From Lepus europaeus (lineage: Eukaryota; Chordata; Mammalia; Lagomorpha; Leporidae): DNA of 64,000 nt. Below the pieces are notes generated by a model. The model was not told the DNA's origin. It saw nothing but the letters and a program-made list of their open reading frames with translations, and did not search any database. Below are positions 13,389-21,620 of the stretch, in pieces. The translations under genes were made by a program, and so were the position numbers. The DNA lies in the NCBI RefSeq assembly GCF_033115175.1, contig NW_026909196.1, positions 7,006,001-7,070,000 on the forward strand. The letters are read 5' to 3'. Position 1 is the first letter of the stretch. Each line of letters starts with the position of its first letter.

Positions 13389-13394
13389 AATAAA
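13389..13394 (+). terminator. Polyadenylation signal in 5' LTR
   Basis: AATAAA lies about 70 bp after the TATA box. A cleavage site about 15-20 nt further on would define the R/U5 border near 13410. The copy in the 3' LTR (19879-19884) would serve the viral transcript. Confidence 0.85.
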
Positions 13395-13488
13395 TACCTC
13401 ATGCTTTTACATCAACTGGTTTGGAGTCTGGATTTTTGGGCGTCCTCTCGAGCAAGTGGGCATCTCTACTACTGAGAGGTCCAACATT

Positions 13489-13506
13489 TGGCGCCCAACG
13501 TGGGGC
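13489..13506 (+). promoter_or_regulatory. Primer-binding site, tRNA-Lys(1,2) type
   Basis: The 18 bases 'tggcgcccaacgtggggc' begin two bases after the LTR ends in CA. They match the complement of the 3' end of tRNA-Lys1,2, the primer of several beta- and spumaretroviruses. Gammaretroviruses more often use proline-type or other primers, so this is notable in an element with a gammaretrovirus-like gag-pol. Confidence 0.9.
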
Positions 13507-13548
13507 TCGAGGTCGCCCTCAGACCCATTCTCTGCAGGACCAGTTGGA

Positions 13549-13551
13549 GGT
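13549..13551 (+). promoter_or_regulatory. Possible major splice donor
   Basis: 'ggag|gtataatt' places GT at 13550-13551, about 45 nt after the primer-binding site. That is an expected place for a donor used to make env mRNA. The match to the mammalian donor consensus is moderate, and I cannot show use. With env deleted it may have no coding product. Confidence 0.35.
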
Positions 13552-13696
13552 ATAATTAAGTGTTTTCTGTCTGTTGTTCTTTGTCTTGAGTATTCTGACT
13601 GGATTCTGACTGAAGTATTCTGACTGGCCAGTATCTGACCTGACTCTGTGGGACCAGTGGGGGAGGCAGGCGTGCCCAGCAACCCCTGGTCCGTTC

Positions 13697-13761
13697 CCCG
13701 GAGGACGCTCCGGGTTATGAGGGGAAACCCTCGGTCTGTTCCCCCGGAAGACGCACCGGGG
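13697..13761 (+). ncRNA. GACG-loop hairpin pair, probable packaging signal
   Basis: Two hairpins can be drawn directly. At 13697-13714 a 7-bp stem 'cccggag'/'ctccggg' closes a GACG tetraloop. At 13742-13761 a 6-bp stem 'ccccgg'/'ccgggg' closes an 8-nt loop containing GACG at 13750-13753. Paired GACG hairpins in the leader are the hallmark of the murine leukaemia virus packaging and dimerisation core. Position between PBS and gag fits. The role here is inferred from that resemblance. Confidence 0.75.
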
Positions 13762-13865
13762 TGGTCTGGAGGTGGGTCGGAGACCAAGTCTCCCTCCTTC
13801 CCGGGGAGGGCTGGTCAGGCAGCCGCTCCCAAAAATAGCGCAATAGCGTTCGATTTGTCCTAGCC

Positions 13866-15551
13866 ATGTGTTTTGTCTTGCTTACTGTATATGTCTGTGC
13901 ATTGGCTGTTCTTTTTGTTTGGGCTGAAATCCTTGTACGCATGGGTCAACAAATAACCACCCCTTTAAGTCTCACTCTAGATCACTGGAAGGACGTTCGA
14001 GAACGCGCGCGCCACCTCTCATTGGAGGTTAAAAGGAAACAATGGGCAAAATTCTGTTCCTCAGAGTGGCCGGCCTTCGAGGTCGGCTGGCCAAGGAACG
14101 GCACTTTTAACCTCGATATTATTTTACAGATTAAGGAACGAGTCTTTCAGCCAGGATCCGATGGACACCCTGATCAGGTGCCCTACATTACCACGTGGGA
14201 GGATCTTTCACGTAACCCCCCTCCCTGGATAGAACCCTTCTCCTTCCCGACGGAGCCCATACGTACCCCGATACCCCCTCCTCCTATCCCGGTTGTGCCA
14301 ACCTCCTCCCTATACCCTCTGAAGGAGATTCGAGATCCAAAACCTGACAAGCCACCGGTTCTTCCGGCTGATCAGGACTTTCTGCGCTTTGACTCTCCCC
14401 CACCCTATCTTCCCGGCCAGCCTGCTCCCCCGCAGGAACTCCCACAACAACCAGAGCGGGATGTGCAACCTTCTGCACCATCCCCTGATTCCACGAGGGC
14501 AGGGGAAGAAGTCTCAGCGCCTTCCCCGCCCTCCAGCCGCCTGCGCCTCCGTCGGGGGCAGGCAGGGGGCTCGGGAAGCGTCTGGACTTCGCAGGCTTTT
14601 CCTCTTCGCTCGGTGGCTGGCCAGATGCAGTACTGGCCATTTTCTGCTTCCGATCTTTACAATTGGAAAACCCATAACCCCTCTTTCTCTCAGGACCCCC
14701 AGGCTCTGACTGGGCTGGTCGAGTCAATTTTATTGACTCATCAGCCCACCTGGGATGATTGTCAGCAGCTTCTGCAGACCCTCCTCACTACTGAGGAAAA
14801 GCAGCGTGTCTACCTTGAGGCACGGAAAAACGTCCCTGGAGCAGATGGCCGACCGACCCTACTGCCAAACGAAATCGAGGAGGCGTTTCCCTCAACCCGT
14901 CCTGATTGGGACTACACCACCGTTGCTGGTAGGGAGCGACTTCGTCTTTACCGCCAGATTCTCCTTGCGGGTCTCAGAGGGGTTGGAAAGCGCCCCACCA
15001 ATTTGGCCAAGGTACGTGCAGTAGTACAGGGGGCTGAGGAAACGCCGGCAGGCTTCCTAGAAAGATTAATGGAAGCCTACCGTATGTACACCCCGTTTGA
15101 CCCCCTGGCAGAGGACCGGCAGGGAGATGTAATCATGTCCTTTATAGGACAGTCAGCGCCGGACATCCGCAATAAATTGCAGCGGCTAGAGGGGCTTCAG
15201 GGGTATACTATACAAGATTTAATGAAGGAGGCAGAAAAGATTTACAACAAAAGGGAGACCCGAGAGGAGAAGGAGGAAAGGATCCGCAAGGAGCAGGAGG
15301 AAAGGGAAGACAAAAGAGACAAAAGACGTAATCGAGAGCTTAGTAGAATTTTGGCCACCGTAGTGCAGGATACAGAAAGGAGTAGACCAGGACAGAATAG
15401 GGACTTGGGAGACAAACGAAAGCCTCGGGTGGAAAGAGATCAATGTGCCTATTGTAAAGAAAGAGGACACTGGGTCAAAGACTGCCCGAAGAAAACACAG
15501 GGACCACAGAAGAGACCAGTTCCAATCCTGTCCCTGGAAGAAGACGACTAG
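13866..15551 (+). CDS. gag: N-terminally extended Gag (glyco-Gag-like form)
   Basis: An ATG at 13866 is in frame with, and 25 codons upstream of, the ordinary Gag start at 13941. The added leader begins [19 protein letters not shown] and has no charged residue for its first 20 positions, so it could act as a signal peptide or signal anchor. An in-frame stop at 13836-13838 limits further extension. The context gcc-ATG-t has a purine at -3, whereas the 13941 ATG has c at -3 but G at +4. Several gammaretroviruses make a glycosylated Gag from an upstream start with a hydrophobic leader, usually from CUG in the mouse virus. Whether this start is used is inference. Total length would be 561 aa, ending at the same UAG. 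Confidence 0.6.
   Translation: MCFVLLTVYVCALAVLFVWAEILVRMGQQITTPLSLTLDHWKDVRERARHLSLEVKRKQWAKFCSSEWPAFEVGWPRNGTFNLDIILQIKERVFQPGSDGHPDQVPYITTWEDLSRNPPPWIEPFSFPTEPIRTPIPPPPIPVVPTSSLYPLKEIRDPKPDKPPVLPADQDFLRFDSPPPYLPGQPAPPQELPQQPERDVQPSAPSPDSTRAGEEVSAPSPPSSRLRLRRGQAGGSGSVWTSQAFPLRSVAGQMQYWPFSASDLYNWKTHNPSFSQDPQALTGLVESILLTHQPTWDDCQQLLQTLLTTEEKQRVYLEARKNVPGADGRPTLLPNEIEEAFPSTRPDWDYTTVAGRERLRLYRQILLAGLRGVGKRPTNLAKVRAVVQGAEETPAGFLERLMEAYRMYTPFDPLAEDRQGDVIMSFIGQSAPDIRNKLQRLEGLQGYTIQDLMKEAEKIYNKRETREEKEERIRKEQEEREDKRDKRRNRELSRILATVVQDTERSRPGQNRDLGDKRKPRVERDQCAYCKERGHWVKDCPKKTQGPQKRPVPILSLEEDD
13941..15551 (+). CDS. gag: Gag polyprotein, full length
   Basis: The 536-codon frame starts [11 protein letters not shown], giving a glycine at position 2 for myristoylation, and ends at UAG 15549-15551. 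Matrix occupies roughly the first 130 residues. A proline-rich p12-like region follows, with the late-domain motif PPPY at residues 153-156, which recruits Nedd4-type ubiquitin ligases for budding. Capsid follows from about residue 220, with the major homology region at about 363-381 ([14 protein letters not shown] onward). A highly charged Lys/Glu/Arg helix lies at about 436-470. Nucleocapsid has one CCHC zinc knuckle, Cys502, Cys505, His510 and Cys515. One knuckle, PPPY and overall length are typical of gammaretroviral Gag. No frameshift or premature stop is present. Product: the structural precursor that assembles immature particles at the membrane. It shares its frame with pol across the stop. 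Confidence 0.95.
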   Translation: MGQQITTPLSLTLDHWKDVRERARHLSLEVKRKQWAKFCSSEWPAFEVGWPRNGTFNLDIILQIKERVFQPGSDGHPDQVPYITTWEDLSRNPPPWIEPFSFPTEPIRTPIPPPPIPVVPTSSLYPLKEIRDPKPDKPPVLPADQDFLRFDSPPPYLPGQPAPPQELPQQPERDVQPSAPSPDSTRAGEEVSAPSPPSSRLRLRRGQAGGSGSVWTSQAFPLRSVAGQMQYWPFSASDLYNWKTHNPSFSQDPQALTGLVESILLTHQPTWDDCQQLLQTLLTTEEKQRVYLEARKNVPGADGRPTLLPNEIEEAFPSTRPDWDYTTVAGRERLRLYRQILLAGLRGVGKRPTNLAKVRAVVQGAEETPAGFLERLMEAYRMYTPFDPLAEDRQGDVIMSFIGQSAPDIRNKLQRLEGLQGYTIQDLMKEAEKIYNKRETREEKEERIRKEQEEREDKRDKRRNRELSRILATVVQDTERSRPGQNRDLGDKRKPRVERDQCAYCKERGHWVKDCPKKTQGPQKRPVPILSLEEDD

Positions 15552-15608
15552 GTGAGTCAGGGCCAGGAGCCCCCCCCTGAGCCCAGGATAACCCTTGAAG
15601 TGGGGGGC
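15549..15608 (+). promoter_or_regulatory. Gag-pol readthrough signal: UAG plus RNA pseudoknot
   Basis: The gag stop TAG (15549-15551) is followed by an 8-nt spacer and then pairable segments. Stem 1 pairs 15560-15567 'gggccagg' with 15576-15584 'cctgagccc', with one bulged a. Stem 2 pairs loop bases 15569-15575 'gcccccc' with 15602-15608 'ggggggc'. This is the arrangement of the murine leukaemia virus readthrough pseudoknot, where a small fraction of ribosomes insert an amino acid at UAG and make Gag-Pol. Base pairs are seen; activity is inferred. Confidence 0.9.
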
Positions 15609-18600
15609 AGACCGGTAACCTTCCTGATTGACACGGGAGCCCAGCACTCGGTACTGACTTCAGAAAAAGGGCCTTTAAGCTCCAAGACTTCCTGGGTTCA
15701 GGGGGCAACTGGAGGGAAGTTATATCGCTGGACAACCAATCGAGAGGTCCAGTTAAGTACAGGACTTGTGACACACTCGTTCTTACTAGTGCCAGACTGC
15801 CCCTACCCCCTCCTGGGCAGGGACCTACTCTCGAAGGTAGGAGCCCAAATTCACTTCCATGAGAAAGGAGCTACCATCACAGACTCAGGAGGGCGGCCCC
15901 TCCAGGTATTAACACTACGCTTGGAGGACGAACACCGATTATTCGAGAGGCCCTCGTCCACCATGGCTCCCCTGGACCCCAAGTGGCTCACAGATTTTCC
16001 TCAGGCCTGGGCAGAGACTGCGGGAATAGGGCTGGCCGTCAACCGGCCTCCCTTGATCATAGATCTGAAGCCCACGGCCATTCCCGTGTCAGTTCGTCAA
16101 TATCCGATAGGCAAGGAAGCTAAGGAAGGTATCCGGCCACATATCCAGAGACTGTTACACCTAGGCATTTTAAAACCTTGTCGTTCACCTTGGAACACCC
16201 CCCTACTACCAGTAAAGAAGCCTGGTACGGGTGACTACCGCCCGGTACAGGACTTGCGGGAGGTTAATAGGAGAACGGAGGATATGCATCCCACAGTGCC
16301 CAACCCCTACAATCTGCTAAGTACCTTGCCTCCGACCCACGTATGGTACACTGTGTTAGATCTAAAAGATGCATTCTTTTGTTTAAGACTGAGCCCTCAG
16401 AGCCAATCCATCTTTGCTTTTGAGTGGAAAGACCCAGAGACCGGGTTTTCAGGACAACTCACCTGGACAAGGTTGCCCCAAGGATTTAAAAACTCGCCTA
16501 CCTTGTTTGACGAAGCTCTGCACCTAGATTTGGCCGACTTCCGAGTTAACCATCCGGACCTGGTCCTCCTGCAATATGTGGACGACCTCCTCCTTGCCGC
16601 TGAAACTGAGCAGGACTGCCTAAAAGGTACCGGGGCCCTGCTACAGAGACTGGGGGAATTGGGCTATCGAGCCTCCGCGAAAAAGGCCCAAATATGTCAG
16701 AAACAGGTGGCCTACCTAGGCTACCTCCTAGAAGGAGGGCAACGGTGGCTGACAGAGAGCCGAAAAAGGGTGGTTGCTCTAATTCCACCCCCCAGCGATG
16801 CCAGAAAGATGCGGGAATTCCTCGGGAGTGCGGGATTCTGCCGCCTTTGGATTCCTGGGTTTGCGGAGCTGGCAGCCCCATTGTACCCCCTCACGAAGTC
16901 CAATGCTCCCTTTCAATGGAGAGAAGAGCAACAGCGGGCGTTTGACAACATAAAAAAGGCCCTATTGGCAGCCCCAGCCCTGAGCCTCCCTGATATGACC
17001 AAGCCCTTCACATTATACGTGGATGAGAATAAGGGAGTGGCGAAGGGAGTGCTAACACAAATGCTTGGACCCTGGAAAAAGCCGGTGGCATACTTTTCAA
17101 AAAAGCTAGACAATGTAGCGGCCGGCTGGCCTCCGTGCCTCCGCATGATAGCGGCCGTGGCAGTTCTGGTGAAAGACTCGGATAAATTGACTCTAGGCCA
17201 ACCTCTCACCATAGTGGCACCTCATGCTGTGGAGACAGTTATCCGCCAGCCACCAGATCGGTGGCTCTCAAATGCTCGGATAACTCATTACCAGACTATG
17301 TTATTAAACTCAGAGCGGGTCCGGTTTGGGACTGCCACCTCTTTAAACCCGGCCACCCTGCTCCCGGAACTGGGGCCCCAGGCCCAGGTAATCCATAACT
17401 GTCATCAAATCCTGGCTGAGGCCCACGGCACCCGAAAAGACCTAACCGACCAGCCTCTGCCGGATGCCGAAATGACCTGGTTCACGGATGGGAGCAGCTT
17501 TCTACAGAACGGTGAGCGGAGGGCTGGGGCAGCGGTGGTGGATGGAAAAACTGTTATCTGGTCAAGTGCCTTAAAGCCTGGAACTTCTGCTCAAAAAGCC
17601 GAGCTCATAGCCTTAACTCAAGCTTTAAAACTGGCACAAGACAAAAAGGTCAACATTTACACAGACAGTCGGTATGCTTTCGCCACTGCCCATGTACATG
17701 GGGAGATATACCGGCTAAGGGGCCTCTTAACCTCAGCAGGCAAGGACATTAAAAATAAGCAGGAAATCCTAGATCTTCTACAGGCCCTGTTCCTGCCCAA
17801 AATGTTGAGTATAATTCATTGCCCCGGGCACCAACGAGGAGACGACCCCGTAGCAAGGGGAAACAGGATGGCAGACGAGGCCGCTAGGGCGGCAGCCCTG
17901 AGCCAACAGGTGCTCCCGTTAAAGACAATTGAGCCCACCCAAGTATCGAGGGAACCACCTTTCCTCTATTCGGACCAAGACTTAGATACGATCCAGCGGC
18001 TCGGTGCAGAGTATGATGAACAAATAAGGGTTTGGAGGCTCGGAGAGAAAATAGTCCTGCCACACCAATTGGCTAAAGAAATAATTACCAGCCTCCATCA
18101 ATGGACTCATTTGGGACACAAAAAGCTAAAAGCAGCCTTACAGGAAGATAGGCAGTCTTATTACATCCCCGGACTTGACTCTTTAGTCCAGCAGGTGACT
18201 GAATCCTGTGTTCCGTGTGCCAAGGTAAATGCCAGACACCTCAAGCTCCCGGAGGGAGCTAGGGTAAGAGGAGACCGACCAGGAATCAACTGGGAGGTCG
18301 ATTTCACTGAGATAAGGCCGGGCAGTTATGGGAATAAGTATCTTCTAGTTTTTGTAGACACCTTCTCCGGATGGACTGAGGCATTCCCCACAAAACGGGA
18401 AACCGCCCAGGTGGTCGTCAAGAAGATCATAGAGGAGATCTTCCCCCGGTTCGGCTTGCCTAAGGTAATCGGGTCCGACAATGGCCCAGCGTTTGTCTCC
18501 CAGGTAAGTCAGTTGGTGGCCAAAGCATTAGGCATAAATTGGAAATTGCACTGTGCCTATAGACCCCAAAGTTCAGGACAGGTAGAAAGAATGAACAGAA

Positions 18601-19154
18601 CAATTAAAGAGACCTTGACCAAATTAGCGTTGGAGACTGGCGTTAAAGACTGGGTCCAACTCCTCCCTATGGTGTTGTTCCGGGTCCGAAACACGCCCTC
18701 TCATTGCGGGCTGACACCATACGAAATCCTTTATGGAGGGCCCCCACCAGTAGCAGGCTTGCTTGACCTTGCCAGTGACTCTGTTGCCGATGCCCCTAAG
18801 TTACAGGCCCGGTTGAGAGCACTCCAGATCATCCAGAACCAGGTCTGGAAACCTCTTGCAGCAGCCTACCAACCCAAGACGACAACCATTCCACATCCTT
18901 TCCAAATCGGTGATGCTGTGTATGTCCGAAGGCACCAATCTAAGACTCTAGAGCCCCGGTGGAAAGGCCCCTTCACTGTGCTGTTGACAACTCCCACCGC
19001 TCTCAAGGTCGACGGAATCGCTGCTTGGGTCCACGCCTCACACGTGAAGCGAGCACCACCTCCCCAGGTCCCCGAGGATCCGGACAGACCAGCCAAATGG
19101 AAGCTCCAGCGCACTCAGAACCCACTCAAGCTAAGACTTTCAAAAACTGTTTAA
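15552..19154 (+). CDS. pol: Pro-Pol (protease, RT, RNase H, integrase)
   Basis: This frame is in phase with gag and is expressed only as a readthrough fusion, so the GTG at 15552 is not a start. There are 1200 codons to TAA at 19152-19154, close to the family length. Numbering from 15552: protease active site Asp27-Thr-Gly; reverse transcriptase Asp270 (VLDLKDAFF), LPQGFKNSP from 308, and YVDD at 342-345; RNase H acidic residues Asp646, Glu684, Asp705 and Asp775; integrase zinc domain His849, His853, Cys886 and Cys889; integrase core Asp917, Asp976 and Glu1012 (D,D-35-E); and a C-terminal WKGPF segment. Spacing of the RT and RNase H residues matches the gammaretroviral pattern. No disabling change is visible. 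Reactions: polyprotein cleavage, reverse transcription and integration. The 3' end overlaps the env remnant in another frame. Confidence 0.95.
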   Translation: MSQGQEPPPEPRITLEVGGRPVTFLIDTGAQHSVLTSEKGPLSSKTSWVQGATGGKLYRWTTNREVQLSTGLVTHSFLLVPDCPYPLLGRDLLSKVGAQIHFHEKGATITDSGGRPLQVLTLRLEDEHRLFERPSSTMAPLDPKWLTDFPQAWAETAGIGLAVNRPPLIIDLKPTAIPVSVRQYPIGKEAKEGIRPHIQRLLHLGILKPCRSPWNTPLLPVKKPGTGDYRPVQDLREVNRRTEDMHPTVPNPYNLLSTLPPTHVWYTVLDLKDAFFCLRLSPQSQSIFAFEWKDPETGFSGQLTWTRLPQGFKNSPTLFDEALHLDLADFRVNHPDLVLLQYVDDLLLAAETEQDCLKGTGALLQRLGELGYRASAKKAQICQKQVAYLGYLLEGGQRWLTESRKRVVALIPPPSDARKMREFLGSAGFCRLWIPGFAELAAPLYPLTKSNAPFQWREEQQRAFDNIKKALLAAPALSLPDMTKPFTLYVDENKGVAKGVLTQMLGPWKKPVAYFSKKLDNVAAGWPPCLRMIAAVAVLVKDSDKLTLGQPLTIVAPHAVETVIRQPPDRWLSNARITHYQTMLLNSERVRFGTATSLNPATLLPELGPQAQVIHNCHQILAEAHGTRKDLTDQPLPDAEMTWFTDGSSFLQNGERRAGAAVVDGKTVIWSSALKPGTSAQKAELIALTQALKLAQDKKVNIYTDSRYAFATAHVHGEIYRLRGLLTSAGKDIKNKQEILDLLQALFLPKMLSIIHCPGHQRGDDPVARGNRMADEAARAAALSQQVLPLKTIEPTQVSREPPFLYSDQDLDTIQRLGAEYDEQIRVWRLGEKIVLPHQLAKEIITSLHQWTHLGHKKLKAALQEDRQSYYIPGLDSLVQQVTESCVPCAKVNARHLKLPEGARVRGDRPGINWEVDFTEIRPGSYGNKYLLVFVDTFSGWTEAFPTKRETAQVVVKKIIEEIFPRFGLPKVIGSDNGPAFVSQVSQLVAKALGINWKLHCAYRPQSSGQVERMNRTIKETLTKLALETGVKDWVQLLPMVLFRVRNTPSHCGLTPYEILYGGPPPVAGLLDLASDSVADAPKLQARLRALQIIQNQVWKPLAAAYQPKTTTIPHPFQIGDAVYVRRHQSKTLEPRWKGPFTVLLTTPTALKVDGIAAWVHASHVKRAPPPQVPEDPDRPAKWKLQRTQNPLKLRLSKTV

Positions 19155-19267
19155 TATTTGTGATGTTCCTGGCCTTTCCCCATTGTTTTTCCAATCCCCA
19201 TGCTCCACAATTGTTAACGTGGAACCCAACCCAGTCCAGCAAGAACAGAGTTCCCTCCCTCCAGTGA
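19097..19267 (+). pseudogene. env: Truncated env, first 56 codons only
   Basis: An ATG at 19097 opens a frame that overlaps the end of pol by 58 bp, the usual gammaretroviral arrangement. It encodes a short polar start, a hydrophobic segment ([10 protein letters not shown]) fitting a signal peptide, and then about 20 residues resembling the start of a surface subunit (NPHAPQLLTWN). It stops at 19265-19267. Only about 50 bp separates that stop from the polypurine tract, so essentially all of SU and all of TM are missing. No fusion peptide, disulphide motif or membrane anchor remains. The product, if any, could not act as an envelope. Identification as env rests on position and signal-peptide-like character. 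Exact deletion ends are not visible without an intact relative. Confidence 0.75.
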
Positions 19268-19318
19268 GGCAGGCTCTCCCCAGGCCGGTCCAATAGATTT
19301 TAGGATTAAAATCTGTGC
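19268..19318 (+). other. Residual 3' non-coding stretch of the provirus
   Basis: About 50 bp lies between the env stop and the polypurine tract. I see no motif beyond 'aggattaaaatctgtg', and it probably includes the 3' side of the env deletion junction. Confidence 0.5.
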
Positions 19319-19336
19319 AAAAAGAAAAGGAGGGAA
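19319..19336 (+). promoter_or_regulatory. Polypurine tract
   Basis: Eighteen uninterrupted purines 'aaaaagaaaaggagggaa' end exactly where the 3' LTR begins (TG at 19337). This is the expected plus-strand primer for reverse transcription. Confidence 0.93.
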
Positions 19337-19506
19337 TGAAGGACCCTTATGGGGGAGAGGGACAAGAAACTAGGCCTGGGCAGATATCAGGGGCTTCTTA
19401 AGAGGTTAGATGTTCCCCAGAGTCCAGCGGGCAGGACGTTCTCTGGGAAGGAAAAGTCAATCCCCTTCAGAGAACCTCTAGGCATGCCCAGAGCAGAGCT
19501 GCCACT

Positions 19507-19627
19507 CTCCTCAGCACTCTCCTCAGCACTCTCCTCAGCACTCTCCTCAGCACTCTCCTCAGCACTCCCCTCAGCACTCTCCTCAGCACTCTCCTCAGCA
19601 CTCTCCTCAGCACTCTCCCTCAGCACT
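19507..19627 (+). repeat. 12-bp U3 minisatellite, ten units (3' LTR)
   Basis: This has the same unit as in the 5' LTR, with one extra perfect unit before the 'cccctcagcact' variant. Because both LTRs are copied from one RNA template at integration, the difference arose by slippage during or after reverse transcription. Confidence 0.94.
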
Positions 19628-19878
19628 CTCCGATATGCTAATTGTCCCTCCGAACCAGCCAATCCCGTGTTGCCACTGCATCCCATATGCTAATTGTCCC
19701 TCCGAACCAGCCAATCCCGTGTTGCCACTGCATCCCATATGCTAATGGTCTCTCTGAACTGACCAATCCTATGCATGCGCATTAGGAATATGCTAATTCG
19801 TTGCCTATATAACCTGTGTGAAACTGCCGCTCAGGGCTCCTCACTGCCTGAGGTGGGGGCCCGTTTGCGCAAACGTAC

Positions 19879-19884
19879 AATAAA
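19879..19884 (+). terminator. Polyadenylation signal in 3' LTR
   Basis: AATAAA lies in the R region of the 3' LTR, where viral transcripts would be cleaved about 15-20 nt downstream. Confidence 0.85.
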
Positions 19885-19976
19885 TACCTCATGCTTTTAC
19901 ATCAACTGGTTTGGAGTCTGGATTTTTGGGCGTCCTCTCGAGCAAGTGGGCATCTCTACTACTGAGAGGTCCAACA

Positions 19977-19981
19977 TTATC
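19977..19981 (+). repeat. Retroviral target site duplication, right copy
   Basis: 'ttatc' follows the terminal CA of the 3' LTR and matches 12854-12858. The satellite continues with 'gatggactttattg' as expected for an uninterrupted monomer. Confidence 0.85.
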
Positions 19982-21108
19982 GATGGACTTTATTGATTTG
20001 AATGTTTTTATCAGGGAACATTTAATTTTGTACCGCAGAAACACTAATTGGTTCCACATGGAGACACCAGCTCTACACATTCGTATTTTCTAGGGAGAAA
20101 GCTAGAGGTTCTGCGGCAAACAAACATGATATTTCTGTTTGTATAGATGACATTTTAAGCACTTGCCTAACGGAAAGACTTTGCTTTTCTCTAAAACCAT
20201 ATTTACTGTGATTTTCTCGGTCCAAGGCATATGAACTCCACACCATTTTGTCCGGATATGACTGGATGCAACAAGAAATATCCTGTTGTGTTTTGGCTTA
20301 CTAAATACCAGATATTGCTACAGCTTCTGTGTTTGTGTTTTCAGGATATTATCAACGGACTTCATTGTTTTGAATGTTTTTATCAGGCAATATTTAATTT
20401 TGTGCTGGGAATCACTTATTCCTTCCACATGGAGACACCAGCTCTACACATTCGCATTTTCCAGGGAGAAAGCTAGAGGAACTGCGGCAAACAAACATGA
20501 TATTTCTATTTGTATAGATGACATTTTATGCACTTTCCTAACAAAAAGACTTTGCTTTTCTACAAAACCATTTTTATTGTGATTTTCTCGGTCCAAGGCA
20601 TATGAACTCCACACCAGTTTCTCCGGATATGCCGGCATGAAACCAGAAATATCCGGTTGTGTTTGGGCTAACTCAATCCGAAATATTGTGAAACCCTCTG
20701 TGTTTGTTTTTTCTACATATTATCGATGGACTTTATTGTTTTGAATGTTTTTATCAGGGAACATTTAATTTTGTACCGCAGAAACACTAATTGGTTCCAC
20801 ATGGAGACACCAGCTCTACACATTCGTATTTTCTAGGGAGAAAGCTAGAGGTTCTGTGGCAAACAAACATGATACTTCTGTTTGTATAGATGACATTTTA
20901 AGCACTTGCCTAACGGAAAGACTTTGCTTTTCTCTAAAACCATATTTACTGTGATTTTCTCGGTCCAAGGCATATGAACTCCACACCATTTTGTCCGGAT
21001 ATGACTGGATGCAACAAGAAATATCCTGTTGTGTTTTGGCTTACTAAATACCAGATATTGCTACAGCTTCTGTGTTTGTGTTTTCAGGATATTATCAACG
21101 GACTTCAT
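19982..21108 (+). repeat. 743-bp tandem dimer unit
   Basis: Sequence from 19977 repeats at 20720 with an offset of exactly 743 bp (two monomers) and only scattered differences, for example g/t near 19996 and the change of 'ctgcggc' to 'ctgtggc'. Counting the part left of the retrovirus, copy 1 is 12500-12858 plus 19982 to about 20365. Copy 2 is about 20366-21108. A third, partial copy continues to the SINE. The dimer therefore pre-dates, or was duplicated without, the retroviral insertion. Confidence 0.85.
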
Positions 21109-21241
21109 TGTTTTGAATGTTTTTATCAGGCAATATTTAATTTTGTGCTGGGAATCACTTATTTGTTCCACATGGAGACACCAGCTCTACACATTCGTAT
21201 TTTCTAGGGAGAAAACTAGAGGAACTGTGGCAAACAAACAT

Positions 21242-21255
21242 GATATTTCTGTTTG
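21242..21255 (+). repeat. SINE target site duplication, left copy
   Basis: 'gatatttctgtttg' precedes the T-rich end of the SINE and is repeated at 21607-21620. It is ordinary satellite sequence. Confidence 0.9.
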
Positions 21256-21606
21256 TTTTTTTTTTTTATTTTTGACAGGCAGAGTGGACAGTGAGAGACA
21301 GAGAGAGAGACAGAGAGAAAGGTCTTCCTTTTGCCGTTGGTTCACCCTCCAATGGCTGCCGCGGTAGCGCGCTGCGGCCGGCGCACCGCGCTGATCCGAT
21401 GGCAGGAGCCAGGTGCTTCTCCTGGTCTCCCATGGGGTGCAGCACCCAAGCACTTGGGCCAACCTCCACTGCACTCCCTGGCCACAGCAGAGAGCTGGCC
21501 TGGAAGAGGGGCAACCGGGACAGGATCGGTGCCCCGACCGGGACTAGAACCCGGTGTGCCGGCGCCGCAAGGCGGAGGATTAGCCTAGTGAGCCGCGGCG
21601 CCGGCC
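21256..21606 (-). mobile_element. Lagomorph C-repeat SINE (tRNA-derived), reverse orientation
   Basis: A GC-rich 351-bp insert interrupts a monomer. Read on the minus strand it starts with a tRNA-like head: box A around 21584-21594 (plus strand 'cctagtgagcc') and box B at 21541-21551 (plus strand 'ggactagaacc', the complement of GGTTCTAGTCC). The body includes 'ccgatggcaggagccagg', and the 3' end has a CT-type simple repeat (plus strand 'gacagagagagagacagag') and an A-rich tail, seen here as T-rich 21256-21272. This layout is that of the rabbit C repeat, mobilised by LINE-1 machinery. A 14-bp target duplication flanks it. No coding function is expected. Confidence 0.92.
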
Positions 21607-21620
21607 GATATTTCTGTTTG
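21607..21620 (+). repeat. SINE target site duplication, right copy
   Basis: 'gatatttctgtttg' directly follows the SINE head and is identical to 21242-21255. Removing the SINE and one copy restores a 371-bp monomer step. Confidence 0.9.

Larger units (their letters stand above)
12859..13486 (+). mobile_element. 5' LTR
   Basis: This 628-bp LTR starts TG and ends CA. U3 carries nine copies of a 12-bp repeat (13029-13137), then 52-bp repeats with 'atatgctaat' and CCAAT-type boxes (13143-13280). A TATA box 'tatataa' lies at 13316-13322. R should begin about 25-30 nt downstream, near 13345. A perfect 14-bp palindrome sits at 13372-13385, followed by the polyadenylation signal AATAAA at 13389-13394. 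U5 runs to 13486. The open frame across U3 and its repeats is judged fortuitous. Confidence 0.96.
13507..13865 (+). other. Retroviral leader (PBS to gag extension)
   Basis: This is the untranslated leader, about 360 bp up to the upstream ATG. It holds the possible donor at 13550, a GC-rich segment 13640-13800 with the two GACG hairpins, and an in-frame stop at 13836-13838. Open frames here have no recognisable product. Confidence 0.85.
12859..19976 (+). mobile_element. Endogenous retrovirus, gammaretrovirus-like, env-deleted
   Basis: A 7118-bp provirus interrupts a satellite monomer. In order it has: 5' LTR 12859-13486, primer-binding site 13489-13506, leader with hairpins, gag 13941-15551, pro-pol in the same frame after a UAG (15552-19154), env remnant 19097-19267, polypurine tract 19319-19336, 3' LTR 19337-19976, and 5-bp target duplications. 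Its composition is clearly more GC-rich than the AT-rich satellite around it. Gene order, a single readthrough stop between gag and pol, one CCHC knuckle and PPPY all fit the murine-leukaemia-like class I group. The LTR pair differs at one substitution (13162 A against 19652 G) and by one 12-bp unit, so integration was recent or the LTRs were converted. Both long frames are open. Env loss means it is not a complete virus. Confidence 0.97.
19337..19976 (+). mobile_element. 3' LTR
   Basis: This 640-bp LTR is identical by eye to the 5' copy except for g at 19652 (a at 13162) and one more 12-bp repeat unit (ten units, 19507-19627). The TATA box is at 19806-19812, the R palindrome at 19862-19875 and AATAAA at 19879-19884. 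It ends 'ccaaca' at 19976, followed by the target duplication. Confidence 0.96.

Noticed and set aside
15552..15554. GTG as an independent start for pol
   Set aside because: The frame continues gag through UAG with a readthrough pseudoknot, so Pol is expected only as a Gag-Pol fusion.
14284..18000. Antisense and alternative-frame open frames over gag and pol
   Set aside because: They overlap confidently assigned coding sequence and show no motifs of their own; they are shadows of GC-rich codons.
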